NCBI GenBank assembly: GCA_947623455.1
Contig: OX392532.1
Coordinates: forward strand, 50,719,058-50,783,057
Reading direction: 5' to 3'
DNA from: Mimachlamys varia
Lineage: Eukaryota; Mollusca; Bivalvia; Pectinida; Pectinidae
Length of the DNA: 64,000 nucleotides
The translations under genes were made by a program, and so were the position numbers. This document shows, in pieces, positions 12,459 through 23,940 of the stretch (position 1 is its first letter; the number at the start of each line of letters is the position of its first letter). The notes under the pieces are model-generated. The model saw only the letters and a program-made list of their open reading frames with translations. It made no database searches and had not been told where the DNA came from.

Positions 12459-12750
12459 GTATTGTGACGTCATCAATCTCTATTGTGACGTCATAAATTT
12501 CATTGTTTTCTTCACTTGATTTGCTGATCAAAATCGGTCCGAAGAAACTAAATAAAGCACAATAATTCCATCAAAATGTAAATATAAGTAATGAACATTT
12601 TAGCAAATATTGTTACAGTCCTATAACACACATTGCTATTGCTGACAAACTTACATAAAGCCCTATCGGGCTTTATTTAGTTTGTCATCAATAGCAATGA
12701 GTGTTATAGGACTGTAACAACATTTGCTAAAACATTCATTGCTTAAATGG
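12459..12750 (+). repeat. Dispersed repeat family U with paired TGACGTCA
   Basis: Begins with two TGACGTCA palindromes 21 bases apart (12465 and 12486) separated by 'tcaatctctattg', followed by 'cacttgatttgc'. The same arrangement occurs at 42757-43030. The right part is a long hairpin listed separately. The two copies share order and many words but have diverged. Confidence 0.6.
12590..12740. repeat. Long hairpin, arms about 73 nt, 4-nt loop
   Basis: Left arm 12590-12663 and right arm 12668-12740 are reverse complements with only a few mismatches and a loop of TATC. The innermost stem is 'aaagccc/gggcttt'. Such a tight near-perfect palindrome suggests a foldback transposon or a recent inverted duplication. 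The same region in the 42.9-kb copy is a much poorer palindrome. Confidence 0.85.
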
Positions 12751-12871
12751 TAATTGAAGGTATGAAGAACACTGACATTTATCTTAAACATGTCTCGATT
12801 TTGGCTCCCCGATTTCAAGGAATTACGAACCTCTCTACACCCTGGAATATGTCTTGACAAAACTGAAGGCA

Positions 12872-13070
12872 CAAAGAAAGCAGTTTGATTGGTCTAAGAT
12901 AAAAACTCTGACCAATCACAAGACTGTTCTTTGAAGATTACAAACGAGCAACAACCAACTTGATAGCCCCTTATATTTTACCTGTGTGACTGCGAGATTC
13001 TTTGTATGTATATCAAAGGGTCGAACTAGTCATCTTGCCTCATCAACAGAATGGTGCCATACATTTAGCG
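12872..13070 (+). promoter_or_regulatory. Candidate promoter and 5' UTR, copy 1 of a duplicated 5' end
   Basis: Contains GATTGGTC (inverted CCAAT box) at 12887-12894 and GACCAATC at 12910-12917. These are followed by 'ctttgaagattaca' and a leader that aligns by eye with 62306-62531 over its whole length. A short upstream ATG near 13051 is not conserved in the other copy. CCAAT spacing and conservation suggest a promoter; transcription is inferred. Confidence 0.45.
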
Positions 13071-13101
13071 ATGACACATCCCAGGGATGTAGAGAGCGAA
13101 G
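13071..13101 (+). CDS. Candidate first coding exon, paralogue of 62532-62562
   Basis: A 31-nt reading frame, ATG then codons for MTHPRDVESE plus one base, stops at a GAAG|GTGATC donor-like junction. The second copy at 62532 has the same length and donor position and encodes MTHSRGVNNE. There is no indel between the two, the flanking leader is also conserved, and several differences fall at variable codons. I chose this ATG because it is the one shared by both copies. The product is unknown, and I did not find a following exon. The donor here (GTGATC) is weaker than the one in the 62.5-kb copy. It could also be part of a dispersed non-coding repeat. Confidence 0.35.
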
Positions 13102-13870
13102 GTGATCGTTACCCCCCTAGATATCGAGGATGATTTTGGTATTGTGGCGTTATATTTTTACAGCAATGCTTTTCCGCACGATGATAAATTACGTAATTCA
13201 TAGTTATGGTTCACCATAACTACAAATTGTTCTATATCATCACAATAACATAACGTTGTAACTGTTCAGGTTTATTTGACTTGAATAAAATATGGCTTAA
13301 ATTAAAAACAAGCATTCTGTAGTTCTCAATTACATTTACAGAAATATAGTTACATTTGAAATGATCAAATTGTAAAATGTAAAAAAATAATTTGATACAT
13401 AATAATTACGGAAATGATAGGTGAACTATCCAATTCAGGAATAACAGAGTTCAACCCAAGGTCAAATCATGAATTCCTGGTGTAACCTGCAATGATACTC
13501 GATGAGAGATGTTTTGTTTGAAACTTTTCCACTCTGTACTTTTAGTTCTTTGTAACAAAAAAATACTGCTCATGGAATTTTGCTGTTGTCGCAATGAGAT
13601 ACATTTAATGATGGTATCTGATTAATTGTTTCAATCTTCATTTTATTGCTTTCGTTGGTAACAAATTGATCATTGTTCGTTTGTAGGATGTCGTGTTGGC
13701 GGGAAATAAACTCAATGTGAGCTTTGATTGCCGAGAAGATCGAATTTTACTTTAGATATTTCTCTGAAGCTGTATTAATGATTGCAGCCCGAGCTAGCAC
13801 TTTAATCTCTGATTTGTCATATGTTGTTTATTAAAATAATTATCTGTATATGAACTTGTATCCGATAAAG
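13102..13870. other. AT-rich stretch, candidate intron, no exon seen
   Basis: If the 13071-13101 exon is real this is its intron. I see no acceptor-bounded open frame. Confidence 0.3.
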
Positions 13871-13873
13871 AGT

Positions 13874-14044
13874 AACATGTCGGGTGTCGTCGATGAAGCA
13901 GAAGACGCTTATTCTTCCGGAATACCTGGTCTTATTCTGTTGTACTTTTTCAGGGATCTCCGTGCAACTCTTTCCTTTATTTGTTTTTTAACCTTAGTTT
14001 AATCAATTATGCTTTCGGATCAAAGTTGACCCTGCGGTATTCTC
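13874..14044 (+). repeat. Dispersed repeat family Z, truncated copy
   Basis: Starts 'gggtgtcgtcgatgaagcag' and runs through 'acctggtcttatt' and 'agtttaatcaatt' to 'cggtattctc', as in seven other copies in this window. The central part is diverged. Confidence 0.75.
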
Positions 14045-14494
14045 AGATGTTTTTTTTTACATTTAAGAGCTTGCGACGTTGATTGATTTTTTTAAAATTC
14101 CAGCCCGTCGTCGAGTTTCCTAGAATATGTATTCTTCCAATTAAACGGCTATGTAAATTGGTGCATTTGGCGACAGATTAAAAATTATATACTTAAGCCT
14201 ATTATGTAATGAAATTAAATTCAACGATATTTTAACGTCAGTAAAATCCCTACTTTTCCAACATATGGTGTTTGCATACGATTTGATTCGTTATTCTGGG
14301 GTTTACTCTAGATATCGAGCTTTTCGTGATCGATGTCGACTGCTGACAAACAAACTGACTACACAGGGATTCGAGAGATGCATGTTTATAAGAACAATGA
14401 GCAATTGTTATGGTTGCCTCCTTTTTCTCATTGAAAACTATTTTGTATCTTTGTAATATGAAAATGGACGCTTGTGATGGAGAATGATGACCCG

Positions 14495-14722
14495 GTTCTC
14501 ACTTTGAGGACTTGATGTATACATGGATGTGACCAGGATGTACATGGAGGGTGTCGTCGATGAAGCAGTAGACGTTTTCTCTTCCGGGACACCTGGTCTT
14601 ATTTTTTTGTACTTAGCAAGTGTCTCTATGTAATTTATTTCCTTTTTTTTATATTTTGCCCCTAGTTTAGTCAATTTTTGATTGATGGTTTATGGTTTTG
14701 TTGACGATTCGGTATTTTCCTT
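14495..14722 (+). repeat. Dispersed repeat family Z
   Basis: Carries the upstream block 'gttctcactttgag...tacatggatgtgacc', then 'gtgtcgtcgatgaagcag', 'cacctggtcttatt', 'tttgcccctagttta' and 'gttgacgattcggtatt'. It aligns in inverse orientation with 22308-22690, 26238-26620 and 35308-35545. Confidence 0.8.
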
Positions 14723-15570
14723 TTTTAACCAGTTAGTGTACATTATTTTGAACAGCTCACACACAGGAGATTCCTACAAGATGTTCCAGTACATCAGGAT
14801 ATACATAGAGATTCACAAGAAAAGACAAAGTTATATCTTTTTCTCGAATCTAGCTTATTGATTTTAATTTCTCCTGTGTCGTTTAAACAAGAACACAAAC
14901 GCTTCCATGGAAGGAAATCATAGAGGTTGGATCTGTCAAGGTTCCAGTCGGGAACAGCCATACATGTTGGTACTCATTGTTTTATAAAACGACCGGGGAG
15001 CGCATATGCAAAAATGGTCTCTATCCAATTGGTTATACAAAAGCGTACTTTGAGTACCTGAAAGTATATGTTAAAGTGTTCAGGAAAAATAACGCAAATG
15101 CTTCATACATTAATACTTCTACATATATTATTTTAATCCCCAGGAATGCCAGAAATAGGGTACCCCGGATTAATTCATCTTTCAACATAGAACCTCACGC
15201 AGAAGGCAGGACATCCATCATCACACGATTCCTACATTTCTTGAAACATTGACTGAGGCGAAGCGGAGGTCAATATGTTTCCTTCTGGTCAATATCACAG
15301 CATATTAACCAAGTAAAAAGTCCATAACTGTTTTATTATATAACAAGTAAAGATTAGAGATGACAAACGTGAATTTCAAGCTAATGCCGTGCGTCTCTAC
15401 ATGTACAGGATCCCGGATGTTAGTATTTCCAGGTTCTATTTTTAGCGGTTAGCGGTGCTGTTATTAACCAGTTTTAACTAGATCGCCAAATATCACTATT
15501 TAACAAAAGTCACGTATAAGCGTTTCATCAAATGACAGCAGCAATAAAAAACATTATATAATAATAGCTG
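14723..15570. other. Non-coding stretch, nothing recognised
   Basis: An open frame of 91 codons at 14977-15252 has no recognisable motif and AT-rich codons. I do not call it a gene. Confidence 0.35.
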
Positions 15571-15574
15571 TTAC

Positions 15575-16965
15575 AACAGTGATACAACAGCAGATACCAA
15601 CTGTTATTAATATAGTATACAGCAAATGTTAACTGTTATCAGACTTGTACAACAGCAATATCACCTGTTATTAATATAGTATACAGCAAATGTTAACTGT
15701 TATCAGACTTATACAACAGCAGATATCAACTGTTATTAATATAGTATACAGCAAATGTGAACTGTTATCAGAGTTATACAACAGTAGCTATCAACTGTTA
15801 TTAATATAGTATACAGCAAATGTTAACTGTTATCAGACTTATACAACAGCAGATATCAACTGTTATTAATATAGTATACAGCAAATGTGAACTGTTATCA
15901 GAGTTATACAACAGTAGCTATCAACTGTTATTAATATAGTATACAGCAAATGTTAACTGTTATCAGACTTGTACAACAGTAGATATCAACTGTTATTAAT
16001 ATAGTATACAGCAAATGTTAACTGTTATCAGACTTATACAATAGTAGATATCAACTGTTATCAATATAGTATACAGCAAATGTTAACTGTTATCAGACTT
16101 ATACAACAGCAATATCACCTGTTATTAATATAGTATACAGCAAATGTTAACTGTTATCAGACTTATACAATAGTATATATCAACTGTTATCAATATAGTA
16201 TACAGCAAATGTTAACTGTTATCAGACTTGTACAATAGTAGATATCAACTGTTATTAATATAGTATACAGCAAATGTTAACTGTTATCAGACTTATACAA
16301 CAGCAAATGTTAACTGTTATCAGACTTATACAACAGCAATATCACCTGTTATTAATATAGTATACAGCAAATGTTAACTGTTATCAGACTTATACAACAG
16401 CAATATCACCTGTTATTAATATAGTATACAGCAAATGTTAACTGTTATCAGACTTATACAATAGTATATATCAACTGTTATAAATAAAGTATACAGCAAA
16501 TGTTAACTGTTATCAGACTTATACAATAGTAGATATCAACTGTTAATAATATAGTATACAGCAAATGTTAACTGTTATCAGACTTATACAATAGTATATA
16601 TCAACTGTTATCAATATAGTATACAGCAAATGTTAACTGTTATCAGACTTGTACAATAGTAGATATCAACTCTTATTAATATAGTATACAGCAAATGTTA
16701 ACTGTTATCAGACTTGTACAATAGTAGATATCACCTGTTAATAATATAGTATACAGGAAACGTTAACTGTTATCAGAGAACTGCAACAACAAATATTAAC
16801 TATAATCAAAGTACTACAACAGCAAATTTTAACTGTTATCAAAGTGATATGACGATTGATATTTCCTGTTATCAAAGTACTACAACAGCAAATATCAAGT
16901 GTTATCAAAGTACTACAACAGCAAATATTAACTGTTGCTGATATAGTTTACAGGGAATGGTAAAT
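15575..16965. repeat. 65-bp satellite built from two related half-units
   Basis: About 18 units lie between 15575 and 16770. Each has one half with 'aactgttattaatatagtat' and 'acagcaaatgtt' and another half with 'aactgttatcagacttat' and 'acaacagcagatat'. The halves are about 32 and 33 bases and clearly similar. A degenerate right fringe (about 16780-16965) shows single about 33-base units ('caaagtactacaacagcaaat'). One deletion near 16300 removes a half-unit. Confidence 0.92.
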
Positions 16966-16989
16966 GTTATCTAAGTAATGGCAGCAGCA

Positions 16990-19680
16990 GATATTAATCG
17001 TTATCAAAGTAATACATTAAACAGATATTAAATGAATAAATCTATCTTAATCTGTCCAGTAGAAACTACAACTAATTTTTAGAAATTGTTAGATGAAATG
17101 AGACCAAATAAGTTCATATTTGATAAAGAGGTACATTTTGGAAGGGGAAAGACACAGTTTTATTTGTTTTTATTTTTTAGATTCATTAACAAATCATAGC
17201 GTTTGAACGTAAGTACAAGTACTTTGAAAATTTGGGTAATTTTAAAGAAATCATGCAATCTATTTTATCAATTTATCAGTTTGAAATTGATTCAAAGTAC
17301 ATATTTAGATAGAAACATACATTCGATATAAACGGTTTATTAAATACATTTTCAATCATATATATTTTTTCAAAAAAAAAAAATAATAATAAAATCCCTT
17401 GAAGCTAACCAAACTTTGAACAAGTTAGCTGTTGCATTAATTATTTATTGTTAATTGGAACGATTAGCCTCACAATGACAGAGTTTCGTTTACCAATTAT
17501 ACGATATAACTTTGGTTCCATACACAAACAGGTACAGTCAACTTAGTGGGAAATATGTACAGAAATTTAATATTTCAAATACATGTGTATTTTAAAGCAC
17601 GTTAACACCAATTAATTCAGCTTGAATCTAAATCGATACACGCGTATTAAAAGCTGCTTTATGTTTCGGTAAATAAGATAATTGTAATAATATGCAACAA
17701 TATTTGTTTTTGGAGATAAAAGCTTTTTTTATACCATTGACACAGTCACTCGGCTGCAAGTTGAAATACGAGAGGGTACTCCGGGGGCTTTACAGTATCT
17801 CTTGGTTAATGGCATTGTTAACGATATAAATGTCATCACTTCTTATACAAACTGTACAATATTCTATATCCACGAATATCATATCTGTAATACCATATTG
17901 TATGGAACTATTTTTGGTGTAATAGGTGTCGAAATTTTAAAAATCTGAGAGGTGTTAGCTGGGAACCCTGTCGAATGCGTCTCTTTTAATAAATACTCAA
18001 GTACCATGATGATGGGGCTAATCAATATCTACTAACAAAACATTGCAAAGTGACCGAGATTTCTATTAAGAGGCCCATACAAATGTTATATTGTCCATCA
18101 CTAATAACCTAGCTCCAACCCATAGAATATTCATATCGGCGTGTTGAGAGGCAAATCCACCATCATCAAATTTGTGAGTGTTTGGCTATTAGCTTTGCGA
18201 TATGTGACCCTTGATAGAACATGAATAGAGTCATGATTCCTACAGTCTCATCGGAATACGAAACTAAACCCTCAACTGTTTGATTAGTTAAATACCGTTG
18301 CATATTGGTAATTCGATCATGCATCATTGTGTACTTCTATAATTGTCGTCAAACTTTCCGGGTTTTCTGCCCGCCGTGTCGGATCATACATTAGTGTGTG
18401 ACCTAGCTTAGATCTATACAAATACAGACTTACTCGAAATTTTACACTAATTATTGAGTACCATGAAGTATTGCATTGCATCCCCTGGGGACAATTAGTA
18501 AATATGGGTTATAATAAACATATTTCAGGAGCCGGACGGTCTCACAAAGCCGGACAGATAATATTGTCGATATTTATGACTCCATAAAATAATGCTGACT
18601 TGTGCAGTAAATTACAATACACAACAACTTATTATGTTTGTTCACAATGCATGTATCTTATAAAATACTTTAGATGTAATAGAATATTATTGCATTTCCT
18701 ATTCAATATCTTGACGGAAAGAAATAAATATTAGCCAATATAGAAACATTTCTGTAATAAAAATAGTCGATAGAAGAACCAATTCAGAACTGAAGTTCCG
18801 TTAATTTTCCTATACTGCTACGCGAACTATCACAAACAAAACACTGCCAAACATTATTTTCAAAACATAATCACTTCTAGCCAGTGTTCCGTGTCAAGAA
18901 ATGATGCAATAATGTTTTCAATCCAAAACAAATGAGGAAAACCAAATATTGTCATCTTTTAGAGGTGTTAGTGGCACATTTCGTGGTGTACTTACAACAG
19001 ATCTTTTCGTGGGCCGGATATATTCTCGGATTAAGAGTTCCTCTTCAACGGTAAAATTGCTTTATTCCATACATCATGCTTGTAATTAATTCTTGGACCT
19101 ACAAACCTGATGATGGGTTTGTTCATAAAGAAATGATTTGCTTGCGACTCACAACACATGCTTACAATTAGTCATAGCAAAGAAGAAAATCGGGGAAATA
19201 CAATCAAAAGATAACTTTACTGATTTTTTTTGTCAAAATCACATAATGCAATATGTACATATTTTAAAAAGCAATTGGTGCAATATCTTCATATACATCT
19301 TTAAAAGGAGTAATCAAAATCACAGCGAAAATAATTTTCTTTTGAAATGCATTCAGACTTAATGGTATACTTTACTTAAATGGTTTCTTAAGTCTACCCG
19401 GAAACCCTCTAGAGACATCATTGTAGTTAGTAAAGCCGATCGGAATACATCTGCGTACAAACATCAACCTAATGCTTTCTGAACCATAATTCACAAGAGC
19501 AAAATACAGAAAAGTGAAATAAAATTATAAACATTTTTTTCTTAAATATTTTCAAACTTGTTTTTCACTTTGTTTGTTTTGGAGCATCTCTCATAAAATG
19601 AGCAAATTATTCTGTCTACCTCAAGTGCCGTGTTCTCTGAAAATTCGTTCTATGCATTAACGAGCCATTTGACAGGTGCA
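16990..19680. other. AT-rich DNA, no gene or repeat supported
   Basis: Holds a poly-A/ATAATA tract near 17370-17395 and otherwise unique-looking AT-rich sequence. Short open frames, such as 19138-19362, lack coding signals. Confidence 0.4.
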
Positions 19681-20170
19681 AGGTTGATTGGAATTGTATA
19701 TAGACATAAATAATGCGAATCGATATCACACTCCAACCTTTTGCAAGCTTTTAAAAGAACCCTTTAACTTCGATCGTTTTCAAGCACAGGAACATACACT
19801 TCCGCCGGAAGTCGAGCATGGTACTCGACCCAGAGTGTTCAATATTGATAAAAGGGGCCATTTGAGGGAAACTGAAATCTGAACGGATTTCTTGATTGAA
19901 ATTTTTCATATTAAATTTAATTATTTTTGTATTTGATGAAATAAACCCTTTAGGGAACCTCAACCTCGTCTGTCTACATTGCTATTAGATGAAATTTATT
20001 CATCGTGGCTTTCAGCAGTTAAGGAATTGCAATGGACCATATACCAAAAGGCATTAATGATATATGCTATAAAGTTGATTAAAAACTAAGGTAATTCACT
20101 TTTACCACACTTAGTGAATAATCCACGCCGAGAATTGATTTCTGTAAATGTTAAGTCGGAGCGCTACAGA

Positions 20171-20217
20171 CCAATGCCCATAAACATCTGTACGAATAAT
20201 CTAACCTATATATAAAT
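20171..20217 (+). promoter_or_regulatory. Candidate CCAAT and TATA boxes upstream of a short ORF
   Basis: GACCAATG lies near 20169-20176 and CTATATATAA at 20206-20215. They are about 117 and 80 bases before the ATG at 20288, which leaves room for a start site near 20240. The elements are seen; promoter function is inferred from spacing only. Confidence 0.3.
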
Positions 20218-20287
20218 CAATCAGACTCAATTTGGCGGGAGTTTTGGCTCGAGCGAAAAAGCGATACCGTATTGCGGTTAAATTATA

Positions 20288-20524
20288 ATGTTAAGCTATC
20301 TAGCACTAATCATAATGCTCCTTAGTGATTATGCTGGTCATTACTACCGATCTATACCTACTAAATCGCCGCTTCTGACAGATTTACGCACCAACAGTAC
20401 TGTACCAGTGTCGTCTGCTACCGGCCAACATCAAAACGAGAGCAATTATCCAATATGGACTCACAATAGGCGACGAAAACGTAAATTACTCGGCCTTGTC
20501 AACAAAACCATCGTGCTACAATAA
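20288..20524 (+). CDS. Candidate small secreted peptide precursor, 78 aa
   Basis: The frame opens at an ATG preceded in frame by a stop at 20279-20281. The N-terminus MLSYLALIIMLLSDYAG resembles a signal peptide: about 17 residues, hydrophobic core, small residues before the probable cut. The mature part has three N-glycosylation sequons (NST, NES, NKT) and a basic run NRRRKRK near residue 60 that fits a proprotein-convertase site, leaving a short C-terminal peptide. Codon choice is varied, unlike the surrounding AT-rich DNA. No AATAAA was seen nearby, and I recognise no family. An alternative is one exon of a larger gene, with a possible donor at the GTAAAT near 20481, or a chance frame. Confidence 0.35.
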   Translation: MLSYLALIIMLLSDYAGHYYRSIPTKSPLLTDLRTNSTVPVSSATGQHQNESNYPIWTHNRRRKRKLLGLVNKTIVLQ

Positions 20525-20529
20525 TCCCA

Positions 20530-22300
20530 TCAGTTTTTCCTGTAAGGCACGTTGTAATTTTCATTGTTTAAATAATGAAAACAGTGATTAGTACAGTATT
20601 GTCCCCTTACATAACAATTTATCCGGTAGATGCCGCGTTTTTACAAACTTGATGTACTTATTATAACATGGATACCGTTGGGTCAAACAGACGTATATTT
20701 TCGAAAAGTACATGTCCAACAAACTATGACTGACGTTGCTTATGGCTGTTCATTGGATAACACTGAATTTACATAAATTAAAAAGAATGAAAACAAAAAA
20801 GCACTAGGCATCGTAACGTGAGATTGGATTTGAGATTTTTTCAGACATGTATTGGAAAGAATCGTAAGGGTAGGGAGGGGCGGCATAATCGAAAGGATGA
20901 AAATTATATTCCTTTTGGGTACCCCATGACCACAAATTCGCAGGGTCATCTATCGTTCAAAAAGGCGAACCTTTCCGAGATATCCTGATATTTACCAGAT
21001 TCTCACGTACACTTTCAGAGCATTGTAGATTAATATGTTACCACCAAGAAAATGGAAGGTCAAGCTTATATATCATATTGTTCCATCCGTCTACATAGGG
21101 CGCTTTTAACTTTTTTGTTGTTGTTCAGATATGTAGGCATATTTCCACTGAATCTTTTCCCGAGTAACAACATGGTGGCATAGATTTCTTACCGGACAGA
21201 TGTAAACGTTTTTAACATATCACACAAGTTTCCAACCAAACATTTAACAATACCTCTAAACGAAAATGAGCAAGACACATAGCATACTAAAAGTTTAACT
21301 CCCGAACACATCAAAGGCTTCTCTAGAAATACCAAAACATTTTTAAATTTTCAAGTAATGGAATTCTAGAAAAAGTATATCCAATCATATCCTAGGTGCA
21401 AAATGTTTTTATTAAACTACTTATACTAATGCTACAAAAGAGAGTTCGTCAACGAATATTCTAACAAGCTGAGAATTTTCCCAGAATGACATTTCAATGA
21501 TGGATATATATCAGAGAGGACTATATCAATTGCAGGTTTCAAAGTTAAGAATATAAAGCAGGTTTAGCGTTTCGCCTTTCATGTTTATTGATTTCAACAT
21601 CATCGACGCCTTATACTAGAAATTAGTCTTTGTTTTTTTCTCGTGGGAAAAGCAACCGTTGATGGGTATTTATAAAGTAAGGGCGGCTTTAAAAGGGTCA
21701 TCAATTTAACTCTTGGAAAAGGCAAACTTCTATCGTACATCTTGAATGTAAGAATTCTGCAAAACTTATATCATGAAACCTAAAATTATCAAACTTAAAA
21801 TCTTTGATGTGATAATATTGTAAATATATACATCTGTCGCGATAAAAACAAGATAGAAGAACAAGCTTGCTTTTGTACATGTGTATAATTTACAGATTAT
21901 TGTAGCATGAAGCTGGTATGTGATGAAGATTAGGTTTTTGTTTCTGAAACTGTTTCACGTCATTTCGGGGGGGGGGGGGGAGGGTGGTTTGAGTCGAACC
22001 TCGACCGTCTTTGATTAAATGAACACAGTCCTGAGTATTTACGGGGATTTTATGGTTTTCAAGCTATATACATACTGGCGAAGCTTTTCATGTGAGCAAT
22101 CGTTTTGATTTGTCTTATTTGGTATATTTCATATTACGCCCTATTATCAGCTGAGATAATTCAAGGACTTCCCTCTGTGTGCTTTGTGAAAGCGTGTATA
22201 TGTGCCGGATAATTTGTTCTGGAGACGATTATTTAACTAGTAATGAACATTCTTAATTATGACAATACTGCTGGAGTGTTGGTCCAAATCATCATCCTAT
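20530..22300. other. Non-coding stretch; poly-G tract at 21967-21982
   Basis: No supported exon. A run of G residues followed by agggtgg lies near 21967-21990. The rest is AT-rich and unremarkable. Confidence 0.4.
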
Positions 22301-22307
22301 AAAAAAA

Positions 22308-22690
22308 CATAGAATACCGAATCGTCAACAACACCATAATCTGAACTCAAAATCAATTAAAATAGAGGGAAAATATGAACAAAGTAAAGAAATACAAGGA
22401 GACCCTAGTAAAAGTACAAGAGAATAAGACCAGGTGTTCCGGAATAGTAAGCGTCTTCTACCTCATTTACGAAACCCGCAATGTAAATCTTGGTGGTGAC
22501 ATCTAAGTAAATATTAAAGCCTCAAAATGAGAACTGAGGCATCATTCTCAATCCAAACAAGCAGGCATACCGGTATTCATATTCAAAATGTCCACCTTCA
22601 TATCATACAAGAATACAGAAAATTTCTAAATGATATCAAGATGGCGACAATAAATGTTTACCAAAGTCTTAAACAGCCTGTATCTCCCGA
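22308..22690 (-). repeat. Dispersed repeat family Z, long copy
   Basis: On the plus strand it reads 'agaataccgaatcg', 'gaactcaaaatcaattaaa', 'agtacaagagaataagacc', 'gcgtcttctacctcattt', then an extension with 'atgtccaccttcatatca' shared only with 26238-26620. A 42-codon frame starting ATG near 22375 and ending TAA near 22503 aligns in frame with the corresponding stretch in the other copies. Confidence 0.8.
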
Positions 22691-22917
22691 ATTCCTTTGC
22701 CGTAAGTTTATTCGTCGGCGGCAGACATCTATCACACAAATATTTTAAGTAAGCCCCATAAAAACGTTACTTAAACTATGACAAACTAGGATAGCTTACT
22801 ATTAAGATATACGAAAAACGTAACGATTTCTAATTTCTAATCGTTGAGTTTCTCTTTCTTGATAGTAACATCCCTGCTTCTCAAACCTTTTGTATTTACT
22901 TGGAGGTGGCAAAGATT

Positions 22918-23052
22918 TAGATGACAGATGTCGTCGATGAAACAGAAGACGATTATTCTTTTACAATGGTATCTAGGTAAATTTTTCCTTTGTTAATATT
23001 TTGCCCCTAGTTTAATCGATTTTGAGGTTTTGATGACGATTCGGTATACTCT
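22918..23052 (+). repeat. Dispersed repeat family Z, internally deleted
   Basis: Has 'gtcgtcgatgaaacagaaga', 'ttttgcccctagtttaatcg' and 'gatgacgattcggtat', but lacks the 'cacctggtcttatt' block present in other copies. Confidence 0.75.
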
Positions 23053-23059
23053 GTTTATA

Positions 23060-23700
23060 TAATGTAATAAAAAGTTATTAATTTTCCTTTCGAAGTTTAA
23101 TATAAAAAAGAACAAAAAACAAAGACTTTGTTCTTATATATATATTGTTTTGCTTCTGGCCGTTTACAACGCTTTCATTCCTGATAACTAGTCTACAATA
23201 AAAAAAAACCTGCAAAATACAATATCGTTATAAAATATCTATTGATATTTTGTGTTAAATATGAAAGTGTTATGTATGTCGAGTATTGTTCCTGAGTTAA
23301 ATTGACATAATACATTGACAGTCATATTTTAATCAGACAAAGAATGCATTGGATACTACACTAGACCTAGTGCTGGGCGAAATGATAACGCGACTGGAGC
23401 AAATTGGTTCATTTCCTGTTGTAAAATTTGATTGATTGACAAATTCATTATTGATTATGGTACGTGTTCAGTTGATCCATTTTCTGTTTGAATCCCTACC
23501 AAGTATGACTGCCAATCTCTCTTGTTAAGTTTGGTTTTGATTCATTTGTTTCAATATGTTTATTCATTACATGGCACAGGTCGTTTTGCGTGCAAAATCA
23601 ACGTTTTAGAACAGCACATGCTAATATCTAGGAATGCTATTGGATAAGTACGAAGCTCTATTTTGTAAAGTTATCGACCCTCCTTGACTACGGGAATTAT
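23060..23700. other. AT-rich stretch, nothing recognised
   Basis: No exon, RNA gene or repeat could be supported. Confidence 0.35.
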
Positions 23701-23744
23701 ACATGGCGACAGGCACTATACATGTGTTCGGCCCGCGGGAATAG

Positions 23745-23829
23745 TATTGTGACGTCAGGAGTTGCACCTTCTCCCTGTAGGGGGCGCTGTAACGTTCGTT
23801 TCGTTTGCTTCATATGGAAGGATGACTTT
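23745..23829 (+). promoter_or_regulatory. Candidate promoter: CRE half-palindrome and AGGGGGCGC motif
   Basis: GTGACGTCAGG near 23749-23759 and TAGGGGGCGCTG near 23779-23790 lie in a GC-richer patch just upstream of a candidate first exon. The second motif fits the core of known CTCF sites. Function is inferred. Confidence 0.3.
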
Positions 23830-23940
23830 ATGAACCTAGATGATATGGCAACGATCAAACAAAAAAGGTTAAATTTCGCGACTTCTGATACATTGGCTAT
23901 TTTAGCAGATTTAAAACCCTCGATAATTAGATATCGCAAG
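23830..23940 (+). CDS. Candidate first coding exon, 37 codons, unknown protein
   Basis: ATG at 23830 opens a frame beginning MNLDDMATIKQKRLNF and ending IIRYRK at a CGCAAG|GTAATC donor at 23940/23941, phase 0. The residues after MATIKQKR (NFATSDTLAILADL) loosely recall the N-terminal helix of Myb/SANT-like DNA-binding proteins, where a basic stretch is followed by N-F and a leucine-rich helix. That resemblance is weak and from memory. Upstream frames run through the presumed promoter, so I preferred this ATG. No second exon was found. A 110-codon frame lies on the opposite strand, so this could be chance. Confidence 0.3.

Noticed and set aside
12663..12872. 69-codon minus-strand frame
   Set aside because: Overlaps one arm of the long hairpin in family U.
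19688..19882. 64-codon plus-strand frame
   Set aside because: Overlapped by an equally long minus-strand frame, with no family or splice evidence. The 'acttccgccggaagt' palindrome inside it may be an ETS site.
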